Shown piece after piece: positions 42,271-52,972 of a stretch of 64,000 bases of DNA. The notes under the pieces are model-generated. The model was given only the letters and a program-made list of their open reading frames with translations, ran no database searches and had not been told where the DNA came from. The position numbers were made by a program, and so were the translations under genes. Each line of letters starts with the position of its first letter. Within the stretch, counting starts at the first letter, position 1. This stretch comes from Cordia subcordata (taxonomy: Eukaryota; Streptophyta; Magnoliopsida; Boraginales; Cordiaceae). The stretch spans positions 3,080,501 through 3,144,500 of the forward strand of contig JAPTOF010000009.1 of NCBI GenBank assembly GCA_028554755.1, given 5' to 3'.

Positions 42271-44317
42271 ATGACCAATTCTAATGCTTCTTAGTGGTCA
42301 CTTGTATCCTCTTCCCCACCACCCGAACGTGTCCCTTTTGCATGTCGCTTGTGGGAAAGTTTCATACATCCTACCGTTTTCTGTCCCCACGAGAATTCCC
42401 CATCTAGGGCTAGTGCTACTTATGACCCCTATAGTCATGCAACATCTCATGCATCTTCATTTAGTAATCATGACTATAGGGATGCATATTCTTGTTTTTG
42501 CAATCTATGTGGAAGCCGAGCTCATGATTCCAATACTTGCCTTACCTTCCACCCTTATCCCCGATTGCATGCTATGCCCTATGCCTCTAGCAATCGTATG
42601 CCTATGCATGCATCTTCATCCAATTATCATGATTCTAGGGAGTAATATCATGCATCTTCATATTGGGATCAAGATGACTCTTCATATTTTCCACCTCATT
42701 GCTTTGAAAGTTCATCTCCTGCACCGTCATTTCCTACCCAAACTTTCTCCGAGTTTTATAATGGTTATGCTTATAGTAACCCCAATCAAGATATTTACCA
42801 TTTTCACTCGGTTGAACCCTTTTCCGTAATATCTTCACTCTCGGACCAATTAGATCAAATGCTTGAGCAATCCCAATCTCTCCTCCAATCTAATCAAGAG
42901 GAACTAGAGAGTTTTAAGCGAGAATCCAAATCTCTTGGAGAGCTCTTGAAGAGAATGGCTGAGAGTATGCAACTCATTAGTGAGACTTTTGAGATACTCT
43001 TAGAACAAGTTGACGGGATAGAGATGAGACCTAATGATGAGTTGACTAGGGGTGGAAATGATGATATATTGAAGAGACAACTAGAAAGAGAGGTTGATGG
43101 AGAGATAACATCTTGTAGTAAGAACGAGGATGAGCTTAATGATAATTTAGTTCTTGATGACTCTTATGAATATGTTTTAGAGGAAGTAGTACCCTATCCT
43201 CTTGAGCTTTCAACGTCTTCCATTGAGTCATGTGAGCCTTGTCTTTCTCCTCATCCCACACATTCCGTACACTTGGAGTTTGAGTCTCATGATCATAGCA
43301 CTCATTTGCATTTCGAGTCCACATTTAAGGAGTCTAGGGTATACACCTCCCTTGAGCATTCACGGATCTATGACTTGAAATCCTTTGAGTCTTCATTATC
43401 CCCTCCATTTGTGCCTACCCCTTGTGAAGAGCATGATGAGAAGATGATGACCACTAGTAATAAATTTGTGGAAGCATTTGTTGAGATCTTTCCTAGTGTG
43501 GATCTAAAGTCATCTATTGGGGAGAATAGAGCATCCATTTTGGAGTCCTTAGAAGATAAGTCTCTTGGAGTTAAGGATTGTTGTGTTGAGGAGAATGGCC
43601 ACTCCAAGAAGACACTTAAGGAAGAAATTGATGAGCTTGAAATTGCGATCTATGGGTCTTTGGGTGTGTTTGATGAATCATTGTTGATACCTTGTACTAC
43701 CCTCTCCACTAGGGAATCGATTGATGAGGTTAAGCATTTTTTAGATGAACATGAACCTTCCCTTGGTGAGTAAGCCCATTAAGATCGAATCCACCTTTTG
43801 CGAGAAGTTAGAGCGACCTAGGCTTGAAAATTCTATATTTTGTGGAGAAGAAGAGTGTAGTACGTCCAATTCCCCTATCTTTGCTCCTCCTTATCCCAAT
43901 GTTATTCTTACTCCCCTTGCCCATTCCATTGAGCCTCCCTCTTTGGAGCTCATGTTTATGCCTTCTTGCATAGAACATTTTCATCTAGGGTTAGTAAGCA
44001 CGTTTCTTATGTTGCATGCATTTGACTTATCGTTAACCCGTAAGAATGGTGTATTTTTAACCCTTGATTTTGAGAAGAAGGCCATGGGGTGGCTAATTAA
44101 AGAGCAACCGGGACATGATTTTTCATGTTTGAGCATGCTTCATTTCACACTTGCACCCACATGCTCATTTGATATTTTGGGGTGGGATCTTGAAAAGGGG
44201 TGCATCATGCATTCATTGCCTCAACCCTTAGTGCATGACCCTTTTCCTTCTATGTTCTGTGTTTTGATGATTATCCGGCAATTTGTGCCACGCAACTTTA
44301 AACACGTTTTACTCTAA
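42271..44317 (+). pseudogene. E6 private ORF (homologue of the E3 ORF), broken
   Basis: The ATG at 42271 aligns with the E3 start (MTNSNAS for MNDPNAS). A TAG at 42292-42294 replaces the second Trp, and a TAA at 42643-42645 replaces a Gln. The first zinc knuckle has lost its second Cys (CRLWESFIHPTVFC). The second, CNLCGSRAHDSNTC, is perfect. From 42646 the frame is open to 43773, including LLQSNQEELESF, EDELNDNLVLDDSYEYVLEEVVPY and LKEEIDELEIAIYGSLGVFD. After LDEHEPSLGE the frame changes, and the tail continues in the +1 frame to 44317 (VSKPIKIES, KKAMGWL). Total about 680 codons. Role unknown; the knuckles suggest RNA binding. Confidence 0.85.
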
Positions 44318-44320
44318 CAT

Positions 44321-44375
44321 CGGCGCCCAGCTGGGGGCGTTAAATCCAGTGCTACTAGGAGGCACCCTAGGCTTG
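44321..44375 (+). other. E6 post-ORF motif, type B
   Basis: GCGCCCAGCTGGGGGCGTTA, then AATCCAGTGCTACTAGG and AGGCACCCTAG, starting three bases after the stop. Confidence 0.78.
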
Positions 44376-45830
44376 TTCATATTTTTCTTATTTTACTTGC
44401 ATTTATTTGCCTTTGCCTTTGTATATAGTAGATTAGTTTTTTGGTACTTATTCTTGCTTTTTACATAATAGATTAGATTGCTTTTGTTTATCTTACCTTT
44501 TGATAGTTTAGGCTTTCTTTTGTTTGTTTTCATTCTTAGTATGTTAGATTTTTTATCCCTAACTTGTTCTTGCTCCTTTCCTTCATTTGCGCATCAATCC
44601 CTTACCCCTTGTTTACATCCTTGTTTATCATTTCAAATGTCAATGTGAGCTTGCATAGCATACCTTCTAATCTCTTCTTTGTTTTTTTTTTGAGCATTAG
44701 TGCTTTTCACAAAAGATAGAGGCTAGTAGATCATTGGATTGTCTTTGGCATTTGCAGACTACATGGAAACAAGGTTGTATCTATCCATCTTTTACTTGTC
44801 CTTATCTCTCCCTCTCTCTATTCCCCATATGTGTTTCATGTTGATTGCTTGTCGTGTGGCTTTGTGATTTTTGCTTGAGGACAAGCAAAGTTTAGGTTTA
44901 GGGGTATGATTGCTCATTTATTATTTATATCATATATGGGATAGATTTGCTTGCCATATCTTATTTTTGCTTAAAATGTGTTCAAAATTTTCAAATTTTT
45001 TTGCATATTTTGAGTTGGTTTATCTCCATGTTGGTTAGAGAGTTGGCTTTTGCTATTGACTTAATTGATTGGAGAAGATAAGGGTGTATTATGGGGAGTA
45101 AATAGAGTGTGAGATATGACCTAGACTTCAAAGAGAATCCTTTTGAAAACTATGAGGAGTGAGTATTTCTAATAATACACCTTGTAGTTTCCCCACAATT
45201 TGGTTGGAAAAAGTGTTTTTAAAGGGTTGTTGATATGAGTGCCCATTCCTTGATTGGTTTTTTCAGTATGCCTTAGCCTCTTCTTTTTCCTTTCTTTTTG
45301 TTCTATTTAAGTATTAAGAAAAAGTGCAAAAAAAATGAAATATGCAAAAATGAGAAAAAAAAAAAAGGAAAAAAAAGAGAAAAAAAGCCAAAAGGCAACA
45401 AAAAGATTAAAAAGTGAAGTTTGTTGAATAAGTGTCAAGTGACATAATGTCAAGTTGACACAAGTATCTCTTTTGTTCTTTCATGTATTATGAATAAGGC
45501 CCTTACGTCAATGTGAGCCATTGTGATGTATCTTCTCTTTCTTGTATCTTTGGGGCTAAATTCATATTGGGAGGCCATGTTAGTTGATGGAGCACGAAGT
45601 ATCAACATCCCGAGTGCGTGAGTTGGAATCCTAAGTTTGTGGTGGTTCTAGCTACTTGGTGACATTCTCAAGAGGTATGAGACCCCGTATGATTGAAGGG
45701 AGGATCCGAAAAAGACTAGGGAAGCCTTTACATGAAAAGAATGACCCCTTGTACCCCTTGGACGCGAAAAGATAGCAAGTTAATGCAATTGGAAACTCTT
45801 TGAAAAGCATGAGGATAGACTTCATTTAGG
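44376..45830 (+). other. E6 3' UTR
   Basis: No gene. It has T-rich sequence, an internal polypurine-like box with the TTGCTTGAGGACAAGCAA hairpin (44873-44905), a long A-rich run (45320-45420), the CATAATGTCAAGTTGACACA block, and the GTTGATGGAGCACGAAGT block. Confidence 0.72.
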
Positions 45831-45868
45831 CTTGCTTGAGGACAAGCAAAGGGAAGATTTGGGGGTGT
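45831..45868 (+). promoter_or_regulatory. E6 polypurine tract with hairpin
   Basis: A TTGCTTGAGGACAAGCAA stem-loop, then AGGGAAGATTTGGGGGTGT, ending at the LTR start. Confidence 0.85.
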
Positions 45869-47480
45869 TGATGTGTGTCATTTGTGCCTGTTTGCGTCTA
45901 GTTTTTGCATGCACATTTAAGGGTGTCTGGAGTATAATTGAGTGCACTTAGTATAAAGTTTATACATATTTGTTAATATTTGTACAAAATATTTTTAGAT
46001 GCATAAATACTATACTAAGTGTTAAATTCCATATTATTAGGAGTGTTTTGGAAGGGTTCAAGCTTACACGAGGAAGAAATGAGCTAATGAATGAAGACCG
46101 GAACAAAAGGAATGAAGAATGGATCATTCTGATCCAGCCGGTCAACTTAGAAGAAGAGCCGGTCGACCGGCCGCTCCAGAGAATAAAGAATTTAAGCTGG
46201 TCGAGTTCCTCAAGGAGCTGGTCGACCGGCTAGGTCGACCGCCCATTCCTGAGAGCATCATGATTGAAGCCGGTCGAGTAAGAAAGAGGAGCCGATCGAC
46301 CGGCTGCGCGCTGAAGAAATCCATAAAAAGCTCGTTTCAGCTCATTTTTACGGGAGGAACTTTTATTTTCGAAATCTTAATAAATCCTAACCCTTTACCC
46401 ACTTCACCAAACACCCTAAATCACCATCTAAACCCCACACCAAGCTAGGATTGAAGCATTAAACAAAGAGTTGATGGATTTGCACGGATTTGGAAGCAAG
46501 AATTTAGGGAAGTTCTTCTTGTTCTTTCTCTATTTCTTGTAAATATGTTGCTAGATTAGGCTAGATTTAGGGTTGATTGTTGTTGTATATTAGATTAGGG
46601 CTTTGAATAATGGATTTGTGTAGATCCTTGGCTCTTAATACATGTTTATTTGCATAAATTTATGGCATGATTCAATATGTCTATGTATTGGAAATCAAAC
46701 ATGTCTATGTATTTGTTAAAATGCCTAAGTGAATATGCATGTGTTATTTGTGCTTCAGATGCTCTTATCTCCTTATATGGGTGACGTGATTGTGCTTAAT
46801 CTCATGGCTTTGTGTAGTAGAGTAGGCTTTAGCTTTAAATCCAGCTAATAGGTTATATGCTATGCTTAGTTGAGTTTAGGTGCTAGTCCTTGGCTTTAAA
46901 TCTAGCCAAGCGGATAAGTTAACCTAGACTAGAGTATCCCTCACCCACGTTAGTGTTGGTTAATTGAGCCTTAATGTCACGTAGTGTTTAGGTACTAGTC
47001 CTTGGCTTTAAATCTAGCCAAGAGGATAAGTTCTAAGCATGGATTGTGTAGGCTAGGAGGAATTGGCCCTTAGCTTTAAATCCAGCTAACGGGTTAAACC
47101 ACTAGTATTGGTTAAGAAAGCCCTCGATCAACACAATGGCAATATAAGTCTCCAGCCTTAGATAGACCTCATCCGTTATCATAGTCCAACTCTAGCTGCA
47201 ATGCAATCACCCTAGGTCCCCTTCTTCTTTGTTAGTTTTTCCTGCCTTAGTTTGGCTCCTTTAAGTTCCTCCATAGATTAGTTTTTATTTTCTTTTTTTT
47301 TTCTGAGCTCCCTTCCATCCTAAAGTAAGCACACGCACGCACGTAGCTAGTTTGAAGCACCCAAGCACATAGAGACCTAACTAAGGTCGCCTCCCTGTGA
47401 AGACGATACCCGCACTCAAATCCACTCTACCACGAACGATCCGTACGCTTGCGGGTGTAAAACTTGATGCGCACACATCA
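45869..47480 (+). repeat. E6 3' LTR
   Basis: 1612 bases matching the 5' LTR throughout. The same palindrome cluster, the CATAAAAA box (about 46322), four leader hairpins (46832, 46888, 46998, 47066) and the U5 block are present. Confidence 0.92.
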
Positions 47481-47485
47481 CTACA

Positions 47486-47691
47486 CTAAATGCTTTATTG
47501 TATATTGTAGGTGAGTTTTGGGAAAGGACGTGCTTTAATGAGGAAGAAACGAGCTCAATGTTGAAGATCGCACTTAAAAAGATAATGAAATGAGCTAGAT
47601 ATGAAGTTTCAAAGTTATGCTGTCAAGTGCGAGAGGGATAGTGATGTTTGAAACTTTGAAACTTCATATCTTTGAAACTTTGAAACTTTCA
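47486..47691 (+). repeat. E5 3' LTR, second piece, ending at a rearranged junction
   Basis: It continues the E5 LTR after E6 (TGCTTTAATGAGGAAGAAAC matches the E6 LTR segment near 46065). After about 100 bases it runs into a 20-base perfect inverted repeat (47597-47616 and 47652-47671) and GAAACTTT repeats, then switches to inverted LTR sequence. Confidence 0.6.
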
Positions 47692-48745
47692 CACATCGGA
47701 TTTAAAGCCAAAGACTAGCACCTAAACTTAACTAAGCATAGCATGTAACCTATTAGCTGGATTTAAGGCTAAAGCCTACTCTACTAAGCAAAGCCATGAG
47801 ATTAAGCACAATCACATCACCCATATAAATAGATAAGAGCATTTGAAGCACAAATAACACATGCAAATTCACTTAGGCATTTTAACAAGCACATAGACAT
47901 GTTTGATTTCCAATACATAGACATATTTAATCATGCCATATATTTATGTAAACAAACATGTATTAAGAGCCAAAGATCTACACAAATCCATTATTCAAAG
48001 CCCTAATCTAATATACAACGACAATCAACCCTAAATCTAGCCTAATCTTGCAACATATTTACAAGAAATAGAGAAAGAACAAGAAGAACTTTCCTAAATT
48101 CTTGCTTCCAAATCCGTACAAATCCTTCAAATCTTTGTTTAATGCTTCAATCCTAGCTTGGTATGAGGTTTAGATAGTGGTTTAGGGTGTTTTGTGAAGT
48201 GGGCAAAGGGTTAGGATTTATTAGGGTTTTTAAAAACAAAAGTTCCTCCCCTGAAAATGAGCTGAAACAAGCAATTTATAAACAGCTTCAGCGCACAGCC
48301 GGTCGACCGGCTCTTCTTTCTTACTCGACCGGCTTCAATCATGATGCTCTCTGGAATGGCTGGTCGACCTAGCCGGTAGACCGGCTCCTTGAGGAACTCG
48401 ATCGGCTTAAATTCTCAATTCTCTAGAGTGGCCGGTCGACCTAGTCTGTCGATCGGCTCTTCTTCTAAGTTGACCGGCTGGATCAAAATGATCTCTTCTT
48501 CATTTCTTTTGTTCCAGTCTTTATTCATTAGCTCATTTCTTCCTCGCGTAAGCTTGAACCCTTTCAAAACACTCCTAAAACATGGAATATATTACTTAGT
48601 ATAGTATTTATGCATGTAAATACATTATGTACAAATATTAACAAATATGCATAAACTTTATACTAAGTGCACTCAATTATACTCTAGACATCCTTAAATG
48701 TGCATGCAAAAACTAGATGCAAACACGCACAAATGACACACATTA
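47692..48745 (-). repeat. Inverted LTR fragment, E6 subfamily
   Basis: Reverse-complement sequence of the E6 LTR, from the leader hairpins (about 47692 and 47752) to the LTR start (GACACACATTA at 48745, expected CACATCA). U3 palindromes are at 48298-48475. The U5 and half of the leader are missing on the left. The right end abuts integrase of E7 precisely at an LTR terminus, which suggests an insertion later cut by a deletion or inversion. Confidence 0.8.
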
Positions 48746-49720
48746 GTCAACAATTCGGGTCCATCTCTAGGAGAAACATGATGCCTTTATCCCCTACTCT
48801 TCCATGTGACTTGTTTGATGTATGGGGTATAGATTTCATGGGTCCATTTCTACCTTTCTTTAGGTATTAATGCATTTTAGTGGCCGTTGATTATGTGTCC
48901 AAATGGGTTGAGGCAATTCCTGCACGCACTAATGACCATAGGGTAGTGGTTAAATTCATTAAGAAGAACATTTTCTCTAGATTTTAAGTGCCTAGGGTGG
49001 TGATTAGTGGTGGCGGTTTGTATTTTTGCCATAAAACTTTAGAGGCCTTGTTGACAAGGTACTCGGTCACCCATAAGGTTGCTACTCCTTATCACCCGTA
49101 AACTAATGGACAAGTAAAGATGTCCAATAGGGAGATCAAACACATATTAGAGAAAACAGTTAGGCTTGCTGGGAAAGATTGGTCTATTAGGCTAAATGAT
49201 GTTTTGTGGGCTTACCGTACTGCCTTTAAGACTCCTACTGATATGTCTCTGTATAGATTGGTTTATGGGAAAGATTGTCACTTGCCAGTAGAACTTGAGC
49301 ATAGAGCTTATTGGCCATCAAGGCCTTAAATTTTGATTTGGCAAAAGCGGGTGAGAAAAGGAAGTTAAACCTAGCAGAGTTGGAAGAGCTTAGATTTGAG
49401 GCGTATGAGAACGCCAAGCTTTATAAGGATAGGATGAAGAGAATTCATGATAAACATATTCTCAAAAAATCATTCTCTCCCTTTGATAAAGTTTGGTTAT
49501 TTAACTCACGTTTGAAGCTCTTTCCAAGTAAGCTTAAGATAAGATGGGATGGTCTGTATGAAGTGTTGATTTCCTACCCTTCCAGAGCGATCAAGATCAA
49601 GGACTTGAAGAATGACTGAAAGTTGACAGTGAATAGAACGCCTGAAGCATGCATATTATTCGAGCATGGCTCGTGTAGAGGTTTTAATGCTTCAGGATCC
49701 TATCTATGGATGTTGAAGAT
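48746..49720 (+). pseudogene. E7 integrase remnant, catalytic Asp lost
   Basis: LCDLFDVWGIDFMGPF-type sequence (first catalytic Asp present) is followed by VAVDYVSKWVEAIPARTNDHR. The second Asp is lost: the usual ISDGG reads ISGGG (about 49005-49020). The core continues [33 protein letters not shown] (Glu present), [15 protein letters not shown] and [10 protein letters not shown] frameshift near 49320 leads to the C-terminal part, AGEKRKLNLAELEEL...LFNSRLKLFPSKLKIRWDGLYEVL...KDLKND, then a stop at 49617. The zinc-binding and RNase H parts are lost to the inverted LTR junction. Confidence 0.88.
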
Positions 49721-49728
49721 GAGTTGGT

Positions 49729-51116
49729 GTTTGCCCAGCTAACAGCATGGTGGTTAGCGCTACTAGGAGGCAACCTAGGTTCAATTTTGCAATTTTGCAT
49801 TTGTTTCACTTTCTATCCTTTTTATTTTCTTTCTTTTTCTTTCACCCACATCGAAGTGTTGAATCCCGATCCTTTGTCCCATAAGATACACCATTACTTA
49901 TTATTGCACATGCCAATGGAAGCATGCATAGGCAATGCTACTAATCTTGTTCTTTGTGAGTGGTTGAGAATTGTGAGTTGCAGGGTTAGTATTATGGTGA
50001 TTTATCATTGGCATGGTAAGCTTTGAAGAAAATGCAAGGTTGTATCTATCCTTTCTCCACTTGTTCCCCATATTTTTACCCTATCCCTACCACCTTTACT
50101 TGCTTTGTAATGCCAATTTGCTTGTTTATGTGTTTTGCTCTATTTGCTTGAGAACAAGCAAAGTTTAGGTTTGGGGGTGTGAGAGTTTGGTTTTCTTTTT
50201 ATACTTTTTTCTCAGGGTAGATTGCATTATGTGCCTTAAAATGGTGAAAATATTTCGATTTTGATGCACGTAGAGTCGTTTATTTCTTTGTTGATCATTC
50301 TGTTGGCTATTGTGATTGACTCTATTAATTGGTGAATATGAAATGTATTGTGGAGAAATGAATAGAATGATTTGAAAACTAAGTCTTGCAGGGGATGCCC
50401 TTAAAAGTTGTTGGGAGTGAGGACCTTTAAGAATGACCCTTGTAACCACCACATAGCTTGAAAGGAAAAAGTGTCGAAAAAGAGTTGTTGATATGAGTGC
50501 CCCCTCCTTGATTAGTTCTTTTTGATGTGCCTAAGCCTTTCTTTTTCTTTGTTTTTGTGTAAATGCAATGCAAAGCATGAAAAAAAATCCAAAAAAAATT
50601 TGAAAAAGGCAAAAAGGTGCAAATATATATATATATAAAGTGAAAAAGAGGAAAAAAAAGCCAAAGGCACCAAAAGTTTTGTGAATAAGTGCATAAGTGA
50701 CACAATGTCAATTTAGCACATGCTATCATCTTTGTAGATATGTGAATAAGGCTTTTTATAAGCCATTGTGTTTGTATATTCTTTCTCTTCATGTCTTTGA
50801 GGCTTTGTACATGTTGAGGAGGTCATGATAGTTAAGGGGGTGCGAAATATCAACTTCTCAAGCGTGTGAGTTAGAATCCTAGACTCATGGTGGTTTGGCT
50901 ACTTGAGAAATTCCCACAAGGAACGAGACCCCTTATGAGTAGAGGGAAGATCCAAAGAGGTTTAGAGATCTCTCCACAATAGGAATGCCCCCTTCATGCT
51001 TCTTTGACTAACCTTGATAAAGAGTCAGCCCCTTAGGTAACCCTTTGCATCGGCTTTAGAAATAAACTTAAGATTGGGCTTGCTTAGGGACAAGCAAGGA
51101 GAAGGTTTGGGGATCT
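49729..51116 (+). other. E7 type A motif, 3' UTR and polypurine tract
   Basis: The motif (GCCCAGCTAACAGCATGGTG, then GCGCTACTAGGAGGCAACC) is at 49729-49780. The common blocks follow, with an internal polypurine-like box (50143-50182), A-rich sequence (50580-50665) and TTGGGCTTGCTTAGGGACAA at about 51076, leading into AGGAGAAGGTTTGGGGATCT at the LTR. No gene. Confidence 0.72.
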
Positions 51117-52972
51117 TGATGTGTTGTGATTTTGTGTGTGTTTGCGTTGTTTTTTGCCCATGATTAAGAGGTGTTAAGTGGTCATAAAGATGGATTAGTG
51201 CAGTACTTTTTTTAAGAATAGGCTTAAGCGTAAAAAATTGTACATATTGAGTTTAAGAGACAAATTACTGCACTAATTGCTTGTTTTTAATGATTTAGGT
51301 AACATTTGGGTTAAGATTGAGATTGGACTTTGATGGGTGATGAAGATGGGAGATGCACAGCTCAAAGAAAGAAGATCGGAGGCCGAAAAGACAAAGAATG
51401 GAGGAAGAAAGTCAACTGAACGACCTAGAAGAAAGGGCCGGTCGACTGGCCACTCTAGAGAGATGCCTAAAATTGCCGGACGACCACCCCTCCAGAGCCG
51501 GTCGGCCGGCTAGTCTAGAAAGCATCATCAAAAAGCCGATCGAGCAAAGAGGAGACGGTCGATCGGCAATGCACAGTTGCTGATATAAAAAGCTTGATTT
51601 TCAAACTTAAAAAGGAGGAGAATTCGAAGAAGGAATTGAGATGAACCCAACACAAACCTATCACACACACAAAAAACCCTAATCTCATCATTTCTCACAC
51701 ACAATCACATATTTTATCACTTAGAAGTAAGTGGATTTAGAGGGTTTCAGACATTTTGGTTCAAGTTTGCTCAAGAGCTTTGTACAAGATTAGCTAGGAT
51801 GAAAGGGAAGTTTCATAATCTCTTTTTCATTCTATCGCTTATTATGATTGAGTAGACTTGTGTAGAGTGATTTAGCTTATGTAATAAGTTAGCTATATAC
51901 TCTTATGATATGGGATTAAATGGCTGAATGTATATATGTTTGATTTTCTTGTTTAAATGGTTATTTTCTCATTCATGTCTAAGTGTTTGATAAAATGCCT
52001 AAATGAGTAGCATATGTATAAATTGAATTCTATTTATATTATACACATCTAATCCATGCTATAATCATGTCTATGTGTTTATATATGAATGCTATGAACT
52101 GGGTAATGCTTATATTCATGTCTATATGTATATTTGCTTGCCTAGTAGTAAATATGACTTCAATTACGCATACATGTTGGTTGTTAATCGTTTCTAATGG
52201 TGTAAGCCGAGCATGACGATGTTCGGGAAGTTGAATAGATCCTATTATTCACAAACACCTTGGCTAAGAACATGTATGAATGTGCTAGCAAGTCAAACCC
52301 TACTGTAGTGACCTTAGAATGATGGCAAGTAATTTAGGACTAGCCTAGGCCAAGTATCCTTTGGCTTTAAATCTAGTCAATAGGTTTTAAGATAGGTTTA
52401 GTCAACCTTAGTGACACTAGGTCTTGGCTTTAAATCCAGCCAATGATTTAGGTACCAGTGTAGGTTCATTCTAAGTCATCTAGGAAGCTAATTGGTCACT
52501 CTTAAGGCCCTAGGTCATAAGGGCCATGCCATAGCTCTAGGAGGCATTGCCTACAGGCCCGCACCGAGTCCTAGGGAGAATTAAGACACTAATTTAGCAA
52601 CCTAGTTAAGAGAAATGACTAAAGTAAGCCATCATCTTTTAATCCCATAGCATTTGAGTATAGAATGACCTATTCATAAGTTGAAGTCACCCTAACTCTT
52701 TCCATTTGTTATTTTCCTTTAGATTAGCCTGTTTTTCTACTTTCCACTTCCCTTAGTGTAGTTTAATTTTCTTTAGCTAGAGCTCTCAATCATCCAAAAT
52801 CCCAAAAATAGATAGTTTAGGTTTCTTTTTAGGCATACTCTAAAACATGCACATAGAATCCTTCCCACAACATAGCCTCCCTGTGGAATCTACCTCGCAT
52901 TTGTGTACACTTTACTACATTGATCCGTGCGCTTGCGGGTCTTTAGAGCTTGCACTCAAAAGACGACGATCA
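51117..52972 (+). repeat. E7 3' LTR
   Basis: 1856 bases from TGATGTGTTGTG to GACGATCA. U3 palindromes (GGCCGGTCGACTGGCC-type) are at 51435-51570. The TATA box TATAAAA is at 51584-51590. Leader hairpins are at about 52362 and 52427. The U5 block, ending GCGCTTGCGGGTCTTTAGAG, is at about 52930. The next base begins RNase H coding sequence of E8, so E7 inserted into E8. A 5-base duplicate would be ATGTG. Confidence 0.88.

Larger units (their letters stand above)
40438..47480 (+). mobile_element. Element E6: complete non-autonomous retrotransposon of the private-ORF group
   Basis: A 7043-base element flanked by CTACA (40433-40437 and 47481-47485), lying inside the E5 3' LTR. LTRs 40438-42069 and 45869-47480 differ at roughly one position in twenty by eye, so it is older than E3. 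Internal order: decayed tRNA-Asp PBS, a short A-rich leader, the private ORF, type B motif, 3' UTR, polypurine tract. No capsid, protease or pol domain is present. Confidence 0.93.

Noticed and set aside
43745..43790. Programmed frameshift in the private ORF
   Set aside because: E6 and E9 both change frame after the HEPSL block, but one needs +1 and the other -1, no slippery heptamer is shared, and E2 reads through in one frame. Independent indels are simpler.
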